Origin: Limnoglobus roseus
GTDB lineage: Bacteria; Planctomycetota; Planctomycetia; Gemmatales; Gemmataceae
Direction: 5' to 3'
Assembly (NCBI RefSeq): GCF_008254045.1
Contig: NZ_CP042425.1
Coordinates: 5,270,001 to 5,334,000, forward strand
Length of the DNA: 64,000 nucleotides
Below, piece by piece: positions 23,721 to 33,024 of the stretch. Below the pieces are notes generated by a model. That model was not told the origin of the DNA. It ran no database searches and saw nothing but the letters and a program-made list of their open reading frames with translations. Numbering within the stretch: the first letter of the stretch is position 1; each line of letters starts with the position of its first letter. The translations under genes and the position numbers were made by a program.

Positions 23721-26204
23721 GTGAACCCGTCCCTCACCTCCGGCGGCCTGAGTGCCGTCCTGACCACGCCCGACCTGGCCCGGCGGACGCCCCGCCCGCC
23801 CGACCACGCAGCCGAAGCCCGTGCCCTCACCGAGCTCGCGAAGACGTTGGCCGAGAAGCCCCGCGCGCTCCTGCAGCGGCTGGCCGAGTTGGCCATGGAC
23901 TTGTGCGGGGCCGACAGCGCCGGGGTGTCGATCCTGGAACCGGCCGGCGACGCCTTCCGGTGGCACGCCATCGCCGGCGCGTTCGCCCCCCACCTGGGCG
24001 GCACCATCGCCCGCGACGCCAGCCCGTGCGGCGTCGTCCTGGAGCGGGACGCGGCCCTCATGTTCTCGTACCCGGAGCGGCACTTCCCCTACCCCGTCGC
24101 CATCGACCCGCCCATCGTCGAGTCGATCCTCGTGCCGTTCCACGCCGGCGGCAAGCCGGTCGGCACGGTGTGGGTGGTGGCGCACGCCCCCGGCCGCCGG
24201 TTCGACCCCGAGGACGCCCGGCTTCTGACCAGCCTGTCCCGGTTCGCCGCCGCCGGGTGGAAGACGGTTGTCGCGCTCGATGCCGCCGAGGCCGGCAAGG
24301 CGGAACTGGAACGCCGCGTCGAGAAACGCACCACCGAGGTGCGAACGAGCGAGGAGAAGTACCGTACGCTGTTCAACTCCATCGACCAGGGGTTCTGTGT
24401 CATCGACGTGCTGTTCGATGAGCGCCGCCCGGTGGACTACCGGTTCGTGGAGGTGAACGCCGCGTTCGAGGGGCAGACGGGGCTCAAGGACGCGGTCGGC
24501 CGGTCGATCCGCGAGATGGTCCCGGCCCTTGAGGCGTACTGGTTCGACATGTACGGAAAGGTGATCTCGACCGGCCAGCCGGCGCGGTTCGTGAGCGAGG
24601 CCAAGGCGCTCGGCCGGTGGTACGACGGGTACGCCTTTCCCATCGCGGGTTACGTCGGGGTGCTGTTCGCCGACGTAACCGAGCGGAAGCGGATGGAGGT
24701 GCGGTTGCAGGAGCAGGAGGCGTTGATCCGCGAGGCGGCGGAGCTGGCCCATGTCGGCGGGTGGAGCTTCGACCCGGTCACGCTGGAGGGCGACTGGACG
24801 GCCGAGACGGCCCGCATCCACGGCCTCGACGCGGGGGCCACGGCGTCGGTGGCCGACGGATTGAAGCGATTCCCGGAGGCGGACCGGGAGCGGATCGCGG
24901 CCGCCGTCGAGGCGGCCCGCACCCGCGGCACCCCGTACGACCTGGAGCTGGACTTCACCGCCGCCGACGGGATGAAGAAGCGGGTGCGGGCCATTTGCCG
25001 GCCGGCGATGAAGGACGGCCGCGTGGCCCGCGTCCGCGGGTCGCTTCAGGACGTGACCGAGCGGCACCTCCTGGAGGAGAAGCTCCGCCAGTCGCAGAAG
25101 ATGGACGCCTTCGGCCAGCTCGCCGGCGGCGTGGCCCACGATTTCAACAACATGCTCCAGGTGATCAATGGGTACGCCGTCCTACTCGGCGAGGAGTTGG
25201 CGGCGGGAGACCCGAAGGCCGGGCTGGTGGCGGAGATCCGCACGGCCGCGGAACGGTCGGCCACCCTCACCCGGCAGTTGCTGGCGTTCGCCCGGCAGCA
25301 GGTGGTCGAGCCGAAGGTGCTGGACCTCTGCTCGGCGGCGGGCGACATGGTCGGCATGCTGCGCCGTCTGATCGGCGAGGACGTGCGGCTGGTCACCGAC
25401 CTGGGGTCCGGGGCAGGGTCCGTTCTGATCGACCCGGGGCAACTGGAGCAGGTGCTGCTCAACTTGGCGGTCAACGCCCGGGACGCCATGCCGCACGGCG
25501 GCACCCTGACGATCGCCGCGCGGAACGAGGCGGTGGCCGATCCGGCGGCGGCGAAGCCCATGCCGTACGCGGTGCTGTCGGTGACGGACACCGGCTTGGG
25601 CATGCCGCCGGAGGTGCAGGCCCGGGTGTTCGAGCCGTTCTTCACGACGAAGGAGGTGGGCAAGGGGACGGGCCTCGGGCTGGCGACGGTGTACGGCATC
25701 GTCCAGCAGGCCGGCGGGCACGTGCGGGTGCGGTCGAAGGAGGGCGCGGGGAGCACGTTCGAGGTGCTCCTGCCGAGGGCGGCGGACGTCCGGGACGCGG
25801 CGGCGGCGGACGTCCGCAAGCCCACGCGGGGGTCCGAGACGGTGCTCGTGGTGGAGGACGAGGCGGCGGTGCGGGGGCTGGTGCGGCTGGTGCTCGGGAA
25901 GTTCGGGTACACCGTCCTGACGGCCGACGACGCGACTGGGGCCGAGCGGGTGGCGGCGGGGCACGCCGGGCCGATCCACCTGGTGCTGAGCGACGTGGTC
26001 ATGCCCGGGGCCGGCGGCCGGGCGGCGGTCGCCGGGGTGTCGGCCCGGCACCCGGAGGCAAAGGTGGTGTTCATGAGCGGGTACACGGACGATGCCGTCA
26101 TGCGCAAAGGGGTCACGGCGGCCGACGTGCCGTTTCTGCAGAAGCCGTTCACCCCGGCCGAGTTGGCGGCCAAGGTCCGGCAGGTGCTTGACGGCTCACG
26201 ATGA
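23721..26204 (+). CDS. hybrid sensor histidine kinase (GAF-PAS-PAS-HisKA-HATPase-REC)
   Basis: 827 residues from GTG 23721 (GGGAG upstream; an earlier TTG at 23667 is possible). A GAF domain comes first (GADSAGVSILEPAGDAFRWH), then a coil and PAS (EEKYRTLFNSIDQGFCVIDV) and a second PAS ending in ARVRGSLQDVTERHLLEEKL. The phospho-acceptor is H473 in LAGGVAHDFNNMLQ. The ATPase has NLAVNARDAMPHGG, DTGLGMP and GTGLGLATVYGIVQQ. A C-terminal receiver has phospho-acceptor D758 in VLSDVVMPG and Lys in FLQKPF. Cytoplasmic, no membrane segment. The regulators at 26287 and 26950 lie next to it and may be its partners. Confidence 0.92.
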   Translation: MNPSLTSGGLSAVLTTPDLARRTPRPPDHAAEARALTELAKTLAEKPRALLQRLAELAMDLCGADSAGVSILEPAGDAFRWHAIAGAFAPHLGGTIARDASPCGVVLERDAALMFSYPERHFPYPVAIDPPIVESILVPFHAGGKPVGTVWVVAHAPGRRFDPEDARLLTSLSRFAAAGWKTVVALDAAEAGKAELERRVEKRTTEVRTSEEKYRTLFNSIDQGFCVIDVLFDERRPVDYRFVEVNAAFEGQTGLKDAVGRSIREMVPALEAYWFDMYGKVISTGQPARFVSEAKALGRWYDGYAFPIAGYVGVLFADVTERKRMEVRLQEQEALIREAAELAHVGGWSFDPVTLEGDWTAETARIHGLDAGATASVADGLKRFPEADRERIAAAVEAARTRGTPYDLELDFTAADGMKKRVRAICRPAMKDGRVARVRGSLQDVTERHLLEEKLRQSQKMDAFGQLAGGVAHDFNNMLQVINGYAVLLGEELAAGDPKAGLVAEIRTAAERSATLTRQLLAFARQQVVEPKVLDLCSAAGDMVGMLRRLIGEDVRLVTDLGSGAGSVLIDPGQLEQVLLNLAVNARDAMPHGGTLTIAARNEAVADPAAAKPMPYAVLSVTDTGLGMPPEVQARVFEPFFTTKEVGKGTGLGLATVYGIVQQAGGHVRVRSKEGAGSTFEVLLPRAADVRDAAAADVRKPTRGSETVLVVEDEAAVRGLVRLVLGKFGYTVLTADDATGAERVAAGHAGPIHLVLSDVVMPGAGGRAAVAGVSARHPEAKVVFMSGYTDDAVMRKGVTAADVPFLQKPFTPAELAAKVRQVLDGSR

Positions 26205-26286
26205 GCGACGCTTCTCCCGCCTCTCGGGGGTCTTGCAGGCGGGCCGCGAACCTGCGCGGCCGGCGTCACCGGCGAACCCTCACCGA

Positions 26287-26799
26287 TCAGAGTCCGTTGA
26301 ACCACCCCCGTCGGGCGGCGTACCGGACGATCTCGACGCGGGTGCGGATGCCGAGTTTTTCCAACGCCCGCGTCTTGTAGGTCTCGAGCGTCTTCACGCT
26401 CAAACCCATCTGCTGTGCGATCTGCTTGTTGCTGTAACCGAGGGCGAGGTTCCGGAGCACGACCGTCTCCCGCTCGCTCAACGTCTCGAGTGGCAGAAAA
26501 TGCGGCGAGGCAGACGGTTGAACACCGCCTGCGACGGGGGGCGGGAGGGCCATTGCGTCCACGTCTTCACTCAACCGCCGGCACTCGTCCGCGGCCCGGT
26601 GGCAGGCTTGCAGGATCTTCTCCGCCGCTTGGTCCGCGGAACTCCCAGCGGCGTGCGACATCCCCAGGATCTCGACCGTCCCACTGATGATGCCCAACTC
26701 ATTGAGAATACCGTGCGCCCCTTCCGAGACTCGACGGGCGACGCCGGCGGGCGGCGTTCGGGGGACGACCGGCGTGGCCGGGGACGGCAGTTCGGTCAT
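26287..26799 (-). CDS. LuxR-type regulator with degenerate DHp-like hairpin
   Basis: 170 residues from ATG 26799. The C-terminal HTH is TLSERETVVLRNLALGYSNK, QIAQQMGLSVKTLETYKTRA, LEKLGIRTRVEIV: a full GerE/LuxR domain. The N-terminal 90 residues have GAHGILNELGIISGTVEILG and KILQACHRAADECRRLSEDV, related to the small protein at 919-1209 but without the HD-x-NN motif. Convergent with the hybrid kinase and divergent from the response regulator at 26950, so probably part of the same signalling block. Confidence 0.88.
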   Translation of the reverse strand: MTELPSPATPVVPRTPPAGVARRVSEGAHGILNELGIISGTVEILGMSHAAGSSADQAAEKILQACHRAADECRRLSEDVDAMALPPPVAGGVQPSASPHFLPLETLSERETVVLRNLALGYSNKQIAQQMGLSVKTLETYKTRALEKLGIRTRVEIVRYAARRGWFNGL

Positions 26800-26949
26800 G
26801 GGCGAACCTTGTCGCAAGTGAGCGGATTCGAACGACCGGCCGCACGTTCAATGCCAAATCCTACACGCCCGGTTGCCGTGGCGGTCGCGCCGGTCATTTG
26901 GTATCAAGCGAATAGCTCGCCCCCGCCGATCGCCCGGGAGACCGTTCCC

Positions 26950-27357
26950 TTGGCCGACAGCCGATCCCTTTCCGTCCTCATCGTCGATGACAACCCTGAC
27001 GCGGCCGACTCGCTAGCCACGATACTGACCCTCAAGGGGTATCCTGTGCGGATGGCGTACAACGGCCCCGACGCCCTCAAGTTGGCGGAGGACGCCCCGC
27101 CCGACGTCGTCCTCCTCGACCTCCTGATGCCCGGGATGGACGGGTGGGAGGTGGCGAATCGCCTCGCGGCCACCCGATCCCGCCCCGTCATCGTCGCCAT
27201 CACCGGGTGCGACGGCGACGTGAACCGCAATCGGTCGCGGTGGGCGCACATCCCGTTCCACCTCGTCAAGCCGGTCGCCGCCGACGTCCTCGTGGACCTC
27301 CTCCGGTGGGCGACCCGCACCCGGGCCGGCCGCCAACAGTTGGACGGCCTCGCCTGA
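26950..27357 (+). CDS. single-domain response regulator
   Basis: 135 residues from TTG 26950, chosen because CGGGAG lies 9 bases upstream; an ATG at 26851 would add an unlike 33-residue extension. Receiver motifs: SLSVLIVDDNPDAADSLATI (acidic pair), VVLLDLLMPGMDGWE (phospho-Asp), VIVAITGCDGD (Thr) and FHLVKPVAADVL (Lys). There is no output domain, so it would act as a phosphate shuttle or by protein contact, probably with the adjacent hybrid kinase. Confidence 0.85.
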   Translation: MADSRSLSVLIVDDNPDAADSLATILTLKGYPVRMAYNGPDALKLAEDAPPDVVLLDLLMPGMDGWEVANRLAATRSRPVIVAITGCDGDVNRNRSRWAHIPFHLVKPVAADVLVDLLRWATRTRAGRQQLDGLA

Positions 27358-27456
27358 CGACCCAGCCCTCGTTGTCGAAGATGGCCCTGTCACCGAGGGG
27401 CCGCCATGCGTCTCGTTGCTGTGCTACTGCTCGTCCCCCTCGCCGGATGCACCGAT

Positions 27457-29095
27457 CGGCCGGTTGTCCCTCGCCTACGGGCAGGTGATCGCGAAGGGCC
27501 GGTTGCAGGGCGGGGAACTCCGCCAGTTCACGGAAGCCGGCGTCGGCGTCCGGGACTTCGCCAACGCCTACAACGACCAGACCGGCAAGCGGGTCGGCGT
27601 GAACACCTTCCTCGCGCTGTCCGAGCAGGGGCAGATCGGCGCATCCGTCGTCGAGAAGGCCTTCGAGCGGATGACGACCGCCGGCGGCCGGTTCTTCGGC
27701 CTGATGGACGACAAGAGCCGCACGTTCGGCGGCCGGTTGCAGGCGCTGCGGGAGTCGGCAGACGTGTTCGCCGGCAAAGTCGGGAAGAGCTTCATCGACA
27801 ACACGAGCGTCGGCAACTTCCTCGACACGGCGGCCGGGAAGATTCAGAAGTTCGACGCCGGCGGCGTGGACAACTTCTTCCGCGGGGCGGACCGGACCAT
27901 CGGCCCGTTCCTCGGCCGCATCGGCGGGGGCCTTTAGGGGCTGGCCGGCGGGGCCGGGGCCGACCTGTTCAAGGCGGACTGGGCCAAGTTCGACGAGCGG
28001 TTGAACTCCATCGTGGACAAGACCATCCCGACCATCCTCGACGGCGGCAGCCAAGTCGTGGCCGCGTTCTTGGACGTGAGCGCGGCGGCCATCCGGTTCG
28101 GCGACTTCTTGTCGTCCTTCGTGCCACTTGACAGCGTCACGGCGTTCGAAGGCAAGGTTGCCCGATTCAAGGCGGATCACCCATTGGTGAACAGCTGGGA
28201 TATCTCCGTTGAGGGGGCCAATCTCGCCGCGTTGGAGAAGGGTTTAGCGATTGCGAAGAAAAACCGGGCAGACCGTTCGGCGGAACTGGAAGCGCAAGGC
28301 AAGGTTGATCCCGCGAACCTGGCTGACGGCTTGCAACGGATCGCCGTGGGTCTCCGTCAAGCGAAGCCATCGGGATTGTTCAACAACGGCGCGAAGCAAG
28401 GCCTTTTCGACAAACTCCTTGGGGAAGAGGGGCGGGGGTTGCTCGGCGCTGCCCAAAGCGTGTTCGGTGACGCCTTCGGGCCCGGCCCTCGCCGGGCCTT
28501 GCAACGAAACCGCGCCGGGATGCTCAACGGCGAACCGGACCAGTTGGGTTTGTTCGTCAAGCAGGAGGAGAACGTCTCGAAGGCCACGGGCTGGTTCAAC
28601 CGTATGGACAAGCAGTTCAACACGTTCGCCGAAAGGGGGCTGCCGGGGTTCGGGAAGGGCCTTGACGACCTGAACAAGCGGCTGGGGGAACCCGTCGACC
28701 GGCCGCTTGACAAGTTCCAGGAGGACATCGGCGTTGCGGCATTCGGCCGGCTGAGGGGCATGCTCGGGTTCCAGGACGGCTTGACGGGCGAGGGGTTCGA
28801 CCGAGCGAAGCTCATGGCGGTCGATAAGCTCCGGTCGTCGGTGGACACCAAACTCGGCGAGCCTCCGCCGCTGTTGACGGCCGGCTCCCAACAGACGCAG
28901 TCGGCCATCACGCGGGCCATGAACGCTTATCAATCCAGCGAGGGGGCGTCACTGGAAGGACTAATCAAGCAGGCCAAGGAACAAGAAGATGCTCGAAAGG
29001 CACGGGATGTTCAGGCGATGACCGAACTCAAGATCATCGCGGCGAAGCCGGGCGGGTTCAACGTCATCGGCGTGAACTTCGGGGGCGGTAAGTAG
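27457..29095 (+). pseudogene. phage tail tape-measure-like gene, truncated and with an amber stop
   Basis: From about 27457 the frame reads RLSLAYGQVIAKGRLQGGEL, RQFTEAGVGVRDFANAYNDQ and AFERMTTAGGRFFGLMDDKS, typical of tape-measure proteins, then TAG at 27935. The same frame continues with FKADWAKFDERLNSIVDKTI and long helices to 29095. The 5' part is missing: upstream, in another frame, is a lipoprotein-like start at 27406 (MRLVAVLLLVPLAGCTD), probably joined by deletion. Together with the terminase subunit at 29859 this marks old phage-like DNA. Confidence 0.65.
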
Positions 29096-29123
29096 CGGGC
29101 GATGACACCGCCGACCAACGCGA

Positions 29124-29147
29124 CGCCGGGCGATCCCCGGCGTTTTT
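29124..29147 (+). terminator. rho-independent terminator
   Basis: CGCCGGG (29124-29130), loop CGATC, CCCGGCG (29136-29142) and TTTTT: a 7 bp GC stem with a T-run, 29 bases after the tape-measure stop. Confidence 0.85.
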
Positions 29148-29249
29148 CGTTGTCCCGCCGGCGGCTCGGAACACGCTCGAGGGGCAAAAGGGTGCTAAGA
29201 AGCAAGGGTTCCGACCCCGCGGGGCCCCCGCTCTCAACGGACTTTTCGC

Positions 29250-29711
29250 ATGACGTCGCACCCCTTCCTCGGCCGCACACTCGGGGCGGTCGGCTGTTCC
29301 GCGGTCCTCGCCCTGTCCGGCTGTGAGTTCCAACCTCCGACCGCCCCGGCCGAGACGCCGGCCCAGTCGACGTCCCCGGCCTACCCGATGAAGGTCGAGT
29401 TCCTCACCTTCACCGCCGCGTGGTGCCCGCACTGTAAGCGGGTCCCGGCGTTGCTGGAACGGTTGCGGGCGGCGGCCCCGGACGTGCCCTTCCGGGCCAT
29501 CGACATCGACCTTCCCGGGAACGTCGACCTGGTCAAGAAGTTCGCCCCCAAGGGCGTGCCGTACACGGTCCTCACGCTTGACGTCGAGTCGTTCCGGACG
29601 ATCCGCGGGCTGGCGTCTTACGAGGACACCAAGGCCGTCCTGGACGACGCGCTCGCGACGCGGGACCAGGTGCTCGCCACCCGCGACCGCGTGGCCGGGG
29701 CCGGGCAGTAA
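29250..29711 (+). CDS. thioredoxin-like lipoprotein
   Basis: 153 residues. The N-terminus MTSHPFLGRTLGAVGCSAVL leads to a lipobox LALSGC, so the mature protein is probably lipid-anchored. The thioredoxin fold shows KVEFLTFTAAWCPHCKRVPA with the redox pair C-P-H-C, then VPFRAIDIDLPGNVDLVKKF and the cis-Pro loop KGVPYTVLTLD. Predicted extracytoplasmic disulfide oxidoreductase. The start has only a weak ribosome-binding site. Confidence 0.85.
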   Translation: MTSHPFLGRTLGAVGCSAVLALSGCEFQPPTAPAETPAQSTSPAYPMKVEFLTFTAAWCPHCKRVPALLERLRAAAPDVPFRAIDIDLPGNVDLVKKFAPKGVPYTVLTLDVESFRTIRGLASYEDTKAVLDDALATRDQVLATRDRVAGAGQ

Positions 29712-29858
29712 CAGCCAGCCAGCGGTAAACGGCCTCCGGGTTCCCGGCGGAAGTCGGAGGGGTGGGCCGAACCCGTCACGCCTCGCGACCGCCACATCAC
29801 GGTTCGATTCTGCCGGGGGTGCCTGGCGCGACGGCCTGGTCCTTTTTGGGCGTGACGT

Positions 29859-30284
29859 TCATCCCGAGTGCCCGAGGTCGCTCGGCTTCAACCCGTCCAA
29901 CGTCGTCCGGGGCCGGCCGGCCGTGACCCCGGGGACGTACGGCACGTGGCCGAAGTCTTCGGGCCGCATGCCGTCGAGGACGGTCTTCGGCCGCTCGACC
30001 TTCTTCTTCGCCGGCCGCAGGCCGAGGGCCCGCCGGCACGCCGGGGTCAGGCCGAGTTTGCCGCTGATGAGCATGAGCTTGTCGAAGCTGATGCTCATGC
30101 CGATGTCGCCCTTCGGGTCGTCGGCCTTGGCGTGGAACCGGTCGACGTACTTGCACGCCATCTTCATCGCGTGCCGGTCCAGGCGGGTGAGGCCGAGGAG
30201 TTCGGCGTTGGCGACCAGGTCGGCCCACAGTTGTTCGCCGTCCGGGCCAAGGCCAGCGGGCTTCAGGAAGTCGTCGTCGGGCAC
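29859..30284 (-). CDS. phage terminase small subunit, P27-like
   Basis: 141 residues from GTG 30284 (GAGG upstream). FLKPAGLGPDGEQLWADLVA, LLGLTRLDRHAMKMACKYVD and MLISGKLGLTPACRRALGLR follow the pattern of P27-family small terminases (W-x-x-L, L-T-x-x-D, final GLTPxxR). The C-terminal 50 residues contain two related DGM(R)PEDFGH / DGLKPSDLGH repeats. No large subunit is nearby, so it is likely a relic or a domesticated gene. Confidence 0.65.
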   Translation of the reverse strand: MPDDDFLKPAGLGPDGEQLWADLVANAELLGLTRLDRHAMKMACKYVDRFHAKADDPKGDIGMSISFDKLMLISGKLGLTPACRRALGLRPAKKKVERPKTVLDGMRPEDFGHVPYVPGVTAGRPRTTLDGLKPSDLGHSG

Positions 30285-30591
30285 GGAAGAATCCTCAAGG
30301 TCGGGAAACGGGAGTTAAGTTATACCAAGTATAACGTAGAGTCGTGTCCCGGATCCCGCGGCCCCTTTTTTTGTTTTTCGGCCAAAAATGTACGCCACCC
30401 GGTGTGGTCAGGGTTCTCGACCGCCCAAGTCAGAACCCCCCCCCCCACCCCTGTTCAGGCGGGGGCGTACCCTCCCTGGTGCGTGATGTGACACCACACC
30501 TGAGCCCTCCGTGAGGGTTCGCACCCCGACGCCTTCCGCGGGGTGAGGCAGGCGCTATGATTGTGGGATTCGCATCACCGGAGGGCAGACC
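30285..30591. other. intergenic region with a palindrome and a C11 tract
   Basis: GTTATAC-CAA-GTATAAC (30319-30335) is a perfect 7 bp inverted repeat about 35 bases upstream of the terminase-like gene, suitable as an operator. A T-run follows near 30365, and eleven C in a row lie at about 30436-30446. No gene found. Confidence 0.5.
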
Positions 30592-30855
30592 ATGGCCGGC
30601 GACACGGGCAAAGGGGTCCGACACAAGAGCATCGCGCTGCAGAGCAACAGCGCCGAAGGGGGCGTGATGTACAGCGACGACGAACTCCGCTCCCTTCGCG
30701 CGGTCGATGCGTACAAGGCGAAGAACAGGGTGAAGTTCCCGACGGCCGTAGACCTGCTCCGCGTGGCAGTACAAGTCGGGTATCGGCCACCGGAGGACGT
30801 ACCGCACTTCGAGCCGGCGGTCCACAACCCTGCCGATCCGTTGGTTCGGTCCTAA
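30592..30855 (+). CDS. hypothetical protein, 87 aa
   Basis: ATG 30592 with CCGGAGGG upstream. MAGDTGKGVRHKSIALQSNS, then SDDELRSLRAVDAYKAKNRV and LLRVAVQVGYRPPEDV. Probably a small soluble helical protein. It precedes an AlpA-like HTH gene on the same strand. No family recognised. Confidence 0.6.
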   Translation: MAGDTGKGVRHKSIALQSNSAEGGVMYSDDELRSLRAVDAYKAKNRVKFPTAVDLLRVAVQVGYRPPEDVPHFEPAVHNPADPLVRS

Positions 30856-30889
30856 AACGTCTCGCCGTACTCTCCCAGGGCGCTACCGG

Positions 30890-31111
30890 ATGGAACTCCG
30901 TTTGTACTCACTCGCCAACGTTGCCACGATCCTCGACGCCGACGAGCAGGACGTCTTGGACTGGCTCGCCGCCGGCCGCTTTCCATCGCCGATCAGCCTG
31001 CCCAACGGGGAACAGCGGTGGAAGTCGTACGACCTGGAAGCCTGGATCCTGGAACTGCCGGTAGTGCATCAGGATGGGAAACTTTCTTCCCAGGATCATC
31101 AAGCCGCGTGA
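30890..31111 (+). CDS. AlpA/MerR-type small HTH protein
   Basis: 73 residues: YSLANVATILDADEQDVLDW, LAAGRFPSPISLPNGEQRWK and SYDLEAWILELPV. The helix-turn-helix followed by 'FP.P...NG..RW...D..AW' is the signature of AlpA-like phage regulators and excisionases. Its neighbours are small phage-like genes and an IS630-type element. Confidence 0.7.
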   Translation: MELRLYSLANVATILDADEQDVLDWLAAGRFPSPISLPNGEQRWKSYDLEAWILELPVVHQDGKLSSQDHQAA

Positions 31112-31196
31112 GGCTATGGAAGCACGGCAGCAGCCCTCACAATCGAGTGACGAGCAAAAAGTTTGATCGGCATGATTCAAGGACTGCCGCGGTGAT

Positions 31197-32370
31197 CTAT
31201 CGGTTCTGACACCACATAGGATCCTTGCAGTTGTTCGCCGCCGAGAACGCGGGCGGCGTTATTTCCTGGCCCCAAATCTTCTTCCCCGCTCGCTTCCGAT
31301 GTAGCCGGAAGTGCTCGTTCCGATCTTGGAAGTATCGGTCGATCGCCTGTTCGGCCTCGGCGATCGACTGGTAATCACTGCCATGAACGACGGCCTTGGC
31401 CATCCCACTGAAGACCGACGTCGATGACGTTCAGGAATTGTGCTCGTGACGGCAGGGGCACGATCTCGACTTGTGGCGTCCGTTGGCCGGGACGATAATT
31501 CCCGGAATTCACCTCGGCGATGCGCTGATGTAGTTCATTACTGTCGTGCCACGACGCCGCGTCCCAGGACAGGGATAGGCGTTCGCATTCGGCGTACTCG
31601 TCCAACAAGCGGTCGATCAGTTTGAGCATCTCGCCGGTGTTCTTCTCCGTCGAGTAGAAGTGCGTCACCTGGTTCGTCGACAACTCCAACGCGGCCGTTA
31701 TGATCAACTTGCCCTTCGATTTCTGAAACTGGGGGACGGTCGGAACTTCTCCCGGGCGGGCCAACACCCGTCCGCCCTTCTGCTTGACCGCGAACGGGCC
31801 GAACTCGTCGATCGAGAAGAATCGCTCGCCGGCCTTCAGGGAGGACAAGGTCGCGGTGACGCGCTGAAGTTTCGCCCGATACTCTGGATCGTTGCTGGTG
31901 AGGACCACCCGCGCCGTCTTCCACCGGTAGCCGGCCGCCTTGATGATCGCCCGGATCGTGTCCCGGGAGAGGTCGACTCCTCGGTCCATCAACACCCGAC
32001 GGAGGTCGATTAATTTCCACGTGGTCCGGTTGATGTCATGGGCAGACGGCGGCGAGTGAAGAAGTTCGAACACGGCCTCGCGTACGGACGGGCTGTCGTG
32101 CTTGCCGAGCCGCGGTGGGAAGGAGCGGAACAGACGATCAAGCCCGCCGGTCTGGTACTGTCGGCAGTACTTCCGGACCGTGATCCAGCTCAGGCCGAAG
32201 AGGGCGGCTATTCCCCGGTACGACCTCCCCGCCCGCTCCTCCAACACCACCAACGCCTTAACCCGCCGCTTCAGGCCGCCGTTCCGTACGGCTTGGTACA
32301 AGGCCTCCACATCGGCCGACCCTCCGGCCGGCCGAGCCTTCCCGAGCAAGAGTGGCACGAACCCGGCCAA
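31197..32370 (-). pseudogene. IS630-family transposase, frameshifted near the C-terminus
   Basis: From TTG 32370 (9 bases after the upstream gene): RVKALVVLEERAGRSYRGIA with HTH GLSWITVRKYCRQYQTGGLD, then RDTIRAIIKAAGYRWKTARV, catalytic FFSIDEFGPFAVKQKGGRV (D) and LSLSWDAASWHDS (D), ending in frame at NVIDVG. In another frame it goes on as FSGMAKAVVHGSDYQSIAEA and RAGKKIWGQEITPPAF...NNCKDPMW to 31197, the normal IS630 C-terminus. One extra G near 31410 would explain the shift. The third acidic residue is D (NVID) instead of the usual E. Confidence 0.82.
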
Positions 32371-32379
32371 CTCCGAAGA

Positions 32380-32898
32380 TCAGCGGAGGGAGTCGTTGAC
32401 GATCGGAAGTGGTCGGCTGGCGGCCCGAAGCGCCGAACGGAGTTTTTTGAGTCGGTCGAGCGGGAGGCGGTCGGGCTCGACCGTCAACAGGTCAACCATG
32501 ATCTTCCGCGCCTCCACTCCAAGGGCCGCGTCCAATCGCTGCAATACTTCACTCCAAGCGTGGTCCCGCCGTAGGACCGGGGATCGTAGGCGGCGCACGA
32601 TCACGGGAGTGACGGGTTGGCCTGTTTGTTCGGTCAGAAGGGCCGCGATCTGCTCCGGCGTGGGCCGCCGGTCTCGGGGCTTCAGATTGCCCGCAGCGAC
32701 GACGCGGTCGATCTCACCGGCGAGCGACTCCGCCGACGGGCGTAGGCGTTTGGAGAACGCGGGTGGTGTTTCGTGTCGGAGGATCTTTTGCAAGGTGGTC
32801 CAGTGGATGCCGGTCTCCCGGCAGATGCGCCGCTTGCTTACGCCGTCCTCAAGCAAGGCGCGACGGATCGCAGCCCAAGCAACCCGATCTCGGAACAT
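32380..32898 (-). CDS. HTH accessory protein of the IS630-type element
   Basis: 172 residues: MFRDRVAWAAIRRALLEDGV, SKRRICRETGIHWTTLQKIL (HTH as in IstA/IS21 N-termini), then PRDRRPTPEQIAALLTEQTG and LRRDHAWSEVLQRLDAALG. It is followed after 9 bases by the transposase gene on the same strand, which suggests a two-gene insertion element. I could not find the terminal inverted repeats. Confidence 0.65.
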   Translation of the reverse strand: MFRDRVAWAAIRRALLEDGVSKRRICRETGIHWTTLQKILRHETPPAFSKRLRPSAESLAGEIDRVVAAGNLKPRDRRPTPEQIAALLTEQTGQPVTPVIVRRLRSPVLRRDHAWSEVLQRLDAALGVEARKIMVDLLTVEPDRLPLDRLKKLRSALRAASRPLPIVNDSLR

Positions 32899-33024
32899 GA
32901 AAAACTCCCCAGAAAGGTGCGGTTGACCTCTGTCGAATTCTCGGACAAACCCTGACGAGCGTCACAGCATTTCGGGGCTAAATTTCGAGAGAAGTGCTTC
33001 TCCCCAAGACTGCGAGGACGTTCC

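Noticed and set aside
24617..26305. Long open frames in other frames and on the opposite strand of the hybrid kinase gene
   Set aside because: They arise from high-GC third codon positions; their translations are Arg/Gly/Pro-rich without motifs, while the kinase frame has all expected domains. The same applies to 13067-13903, 37249-39490 and 39533-41917.
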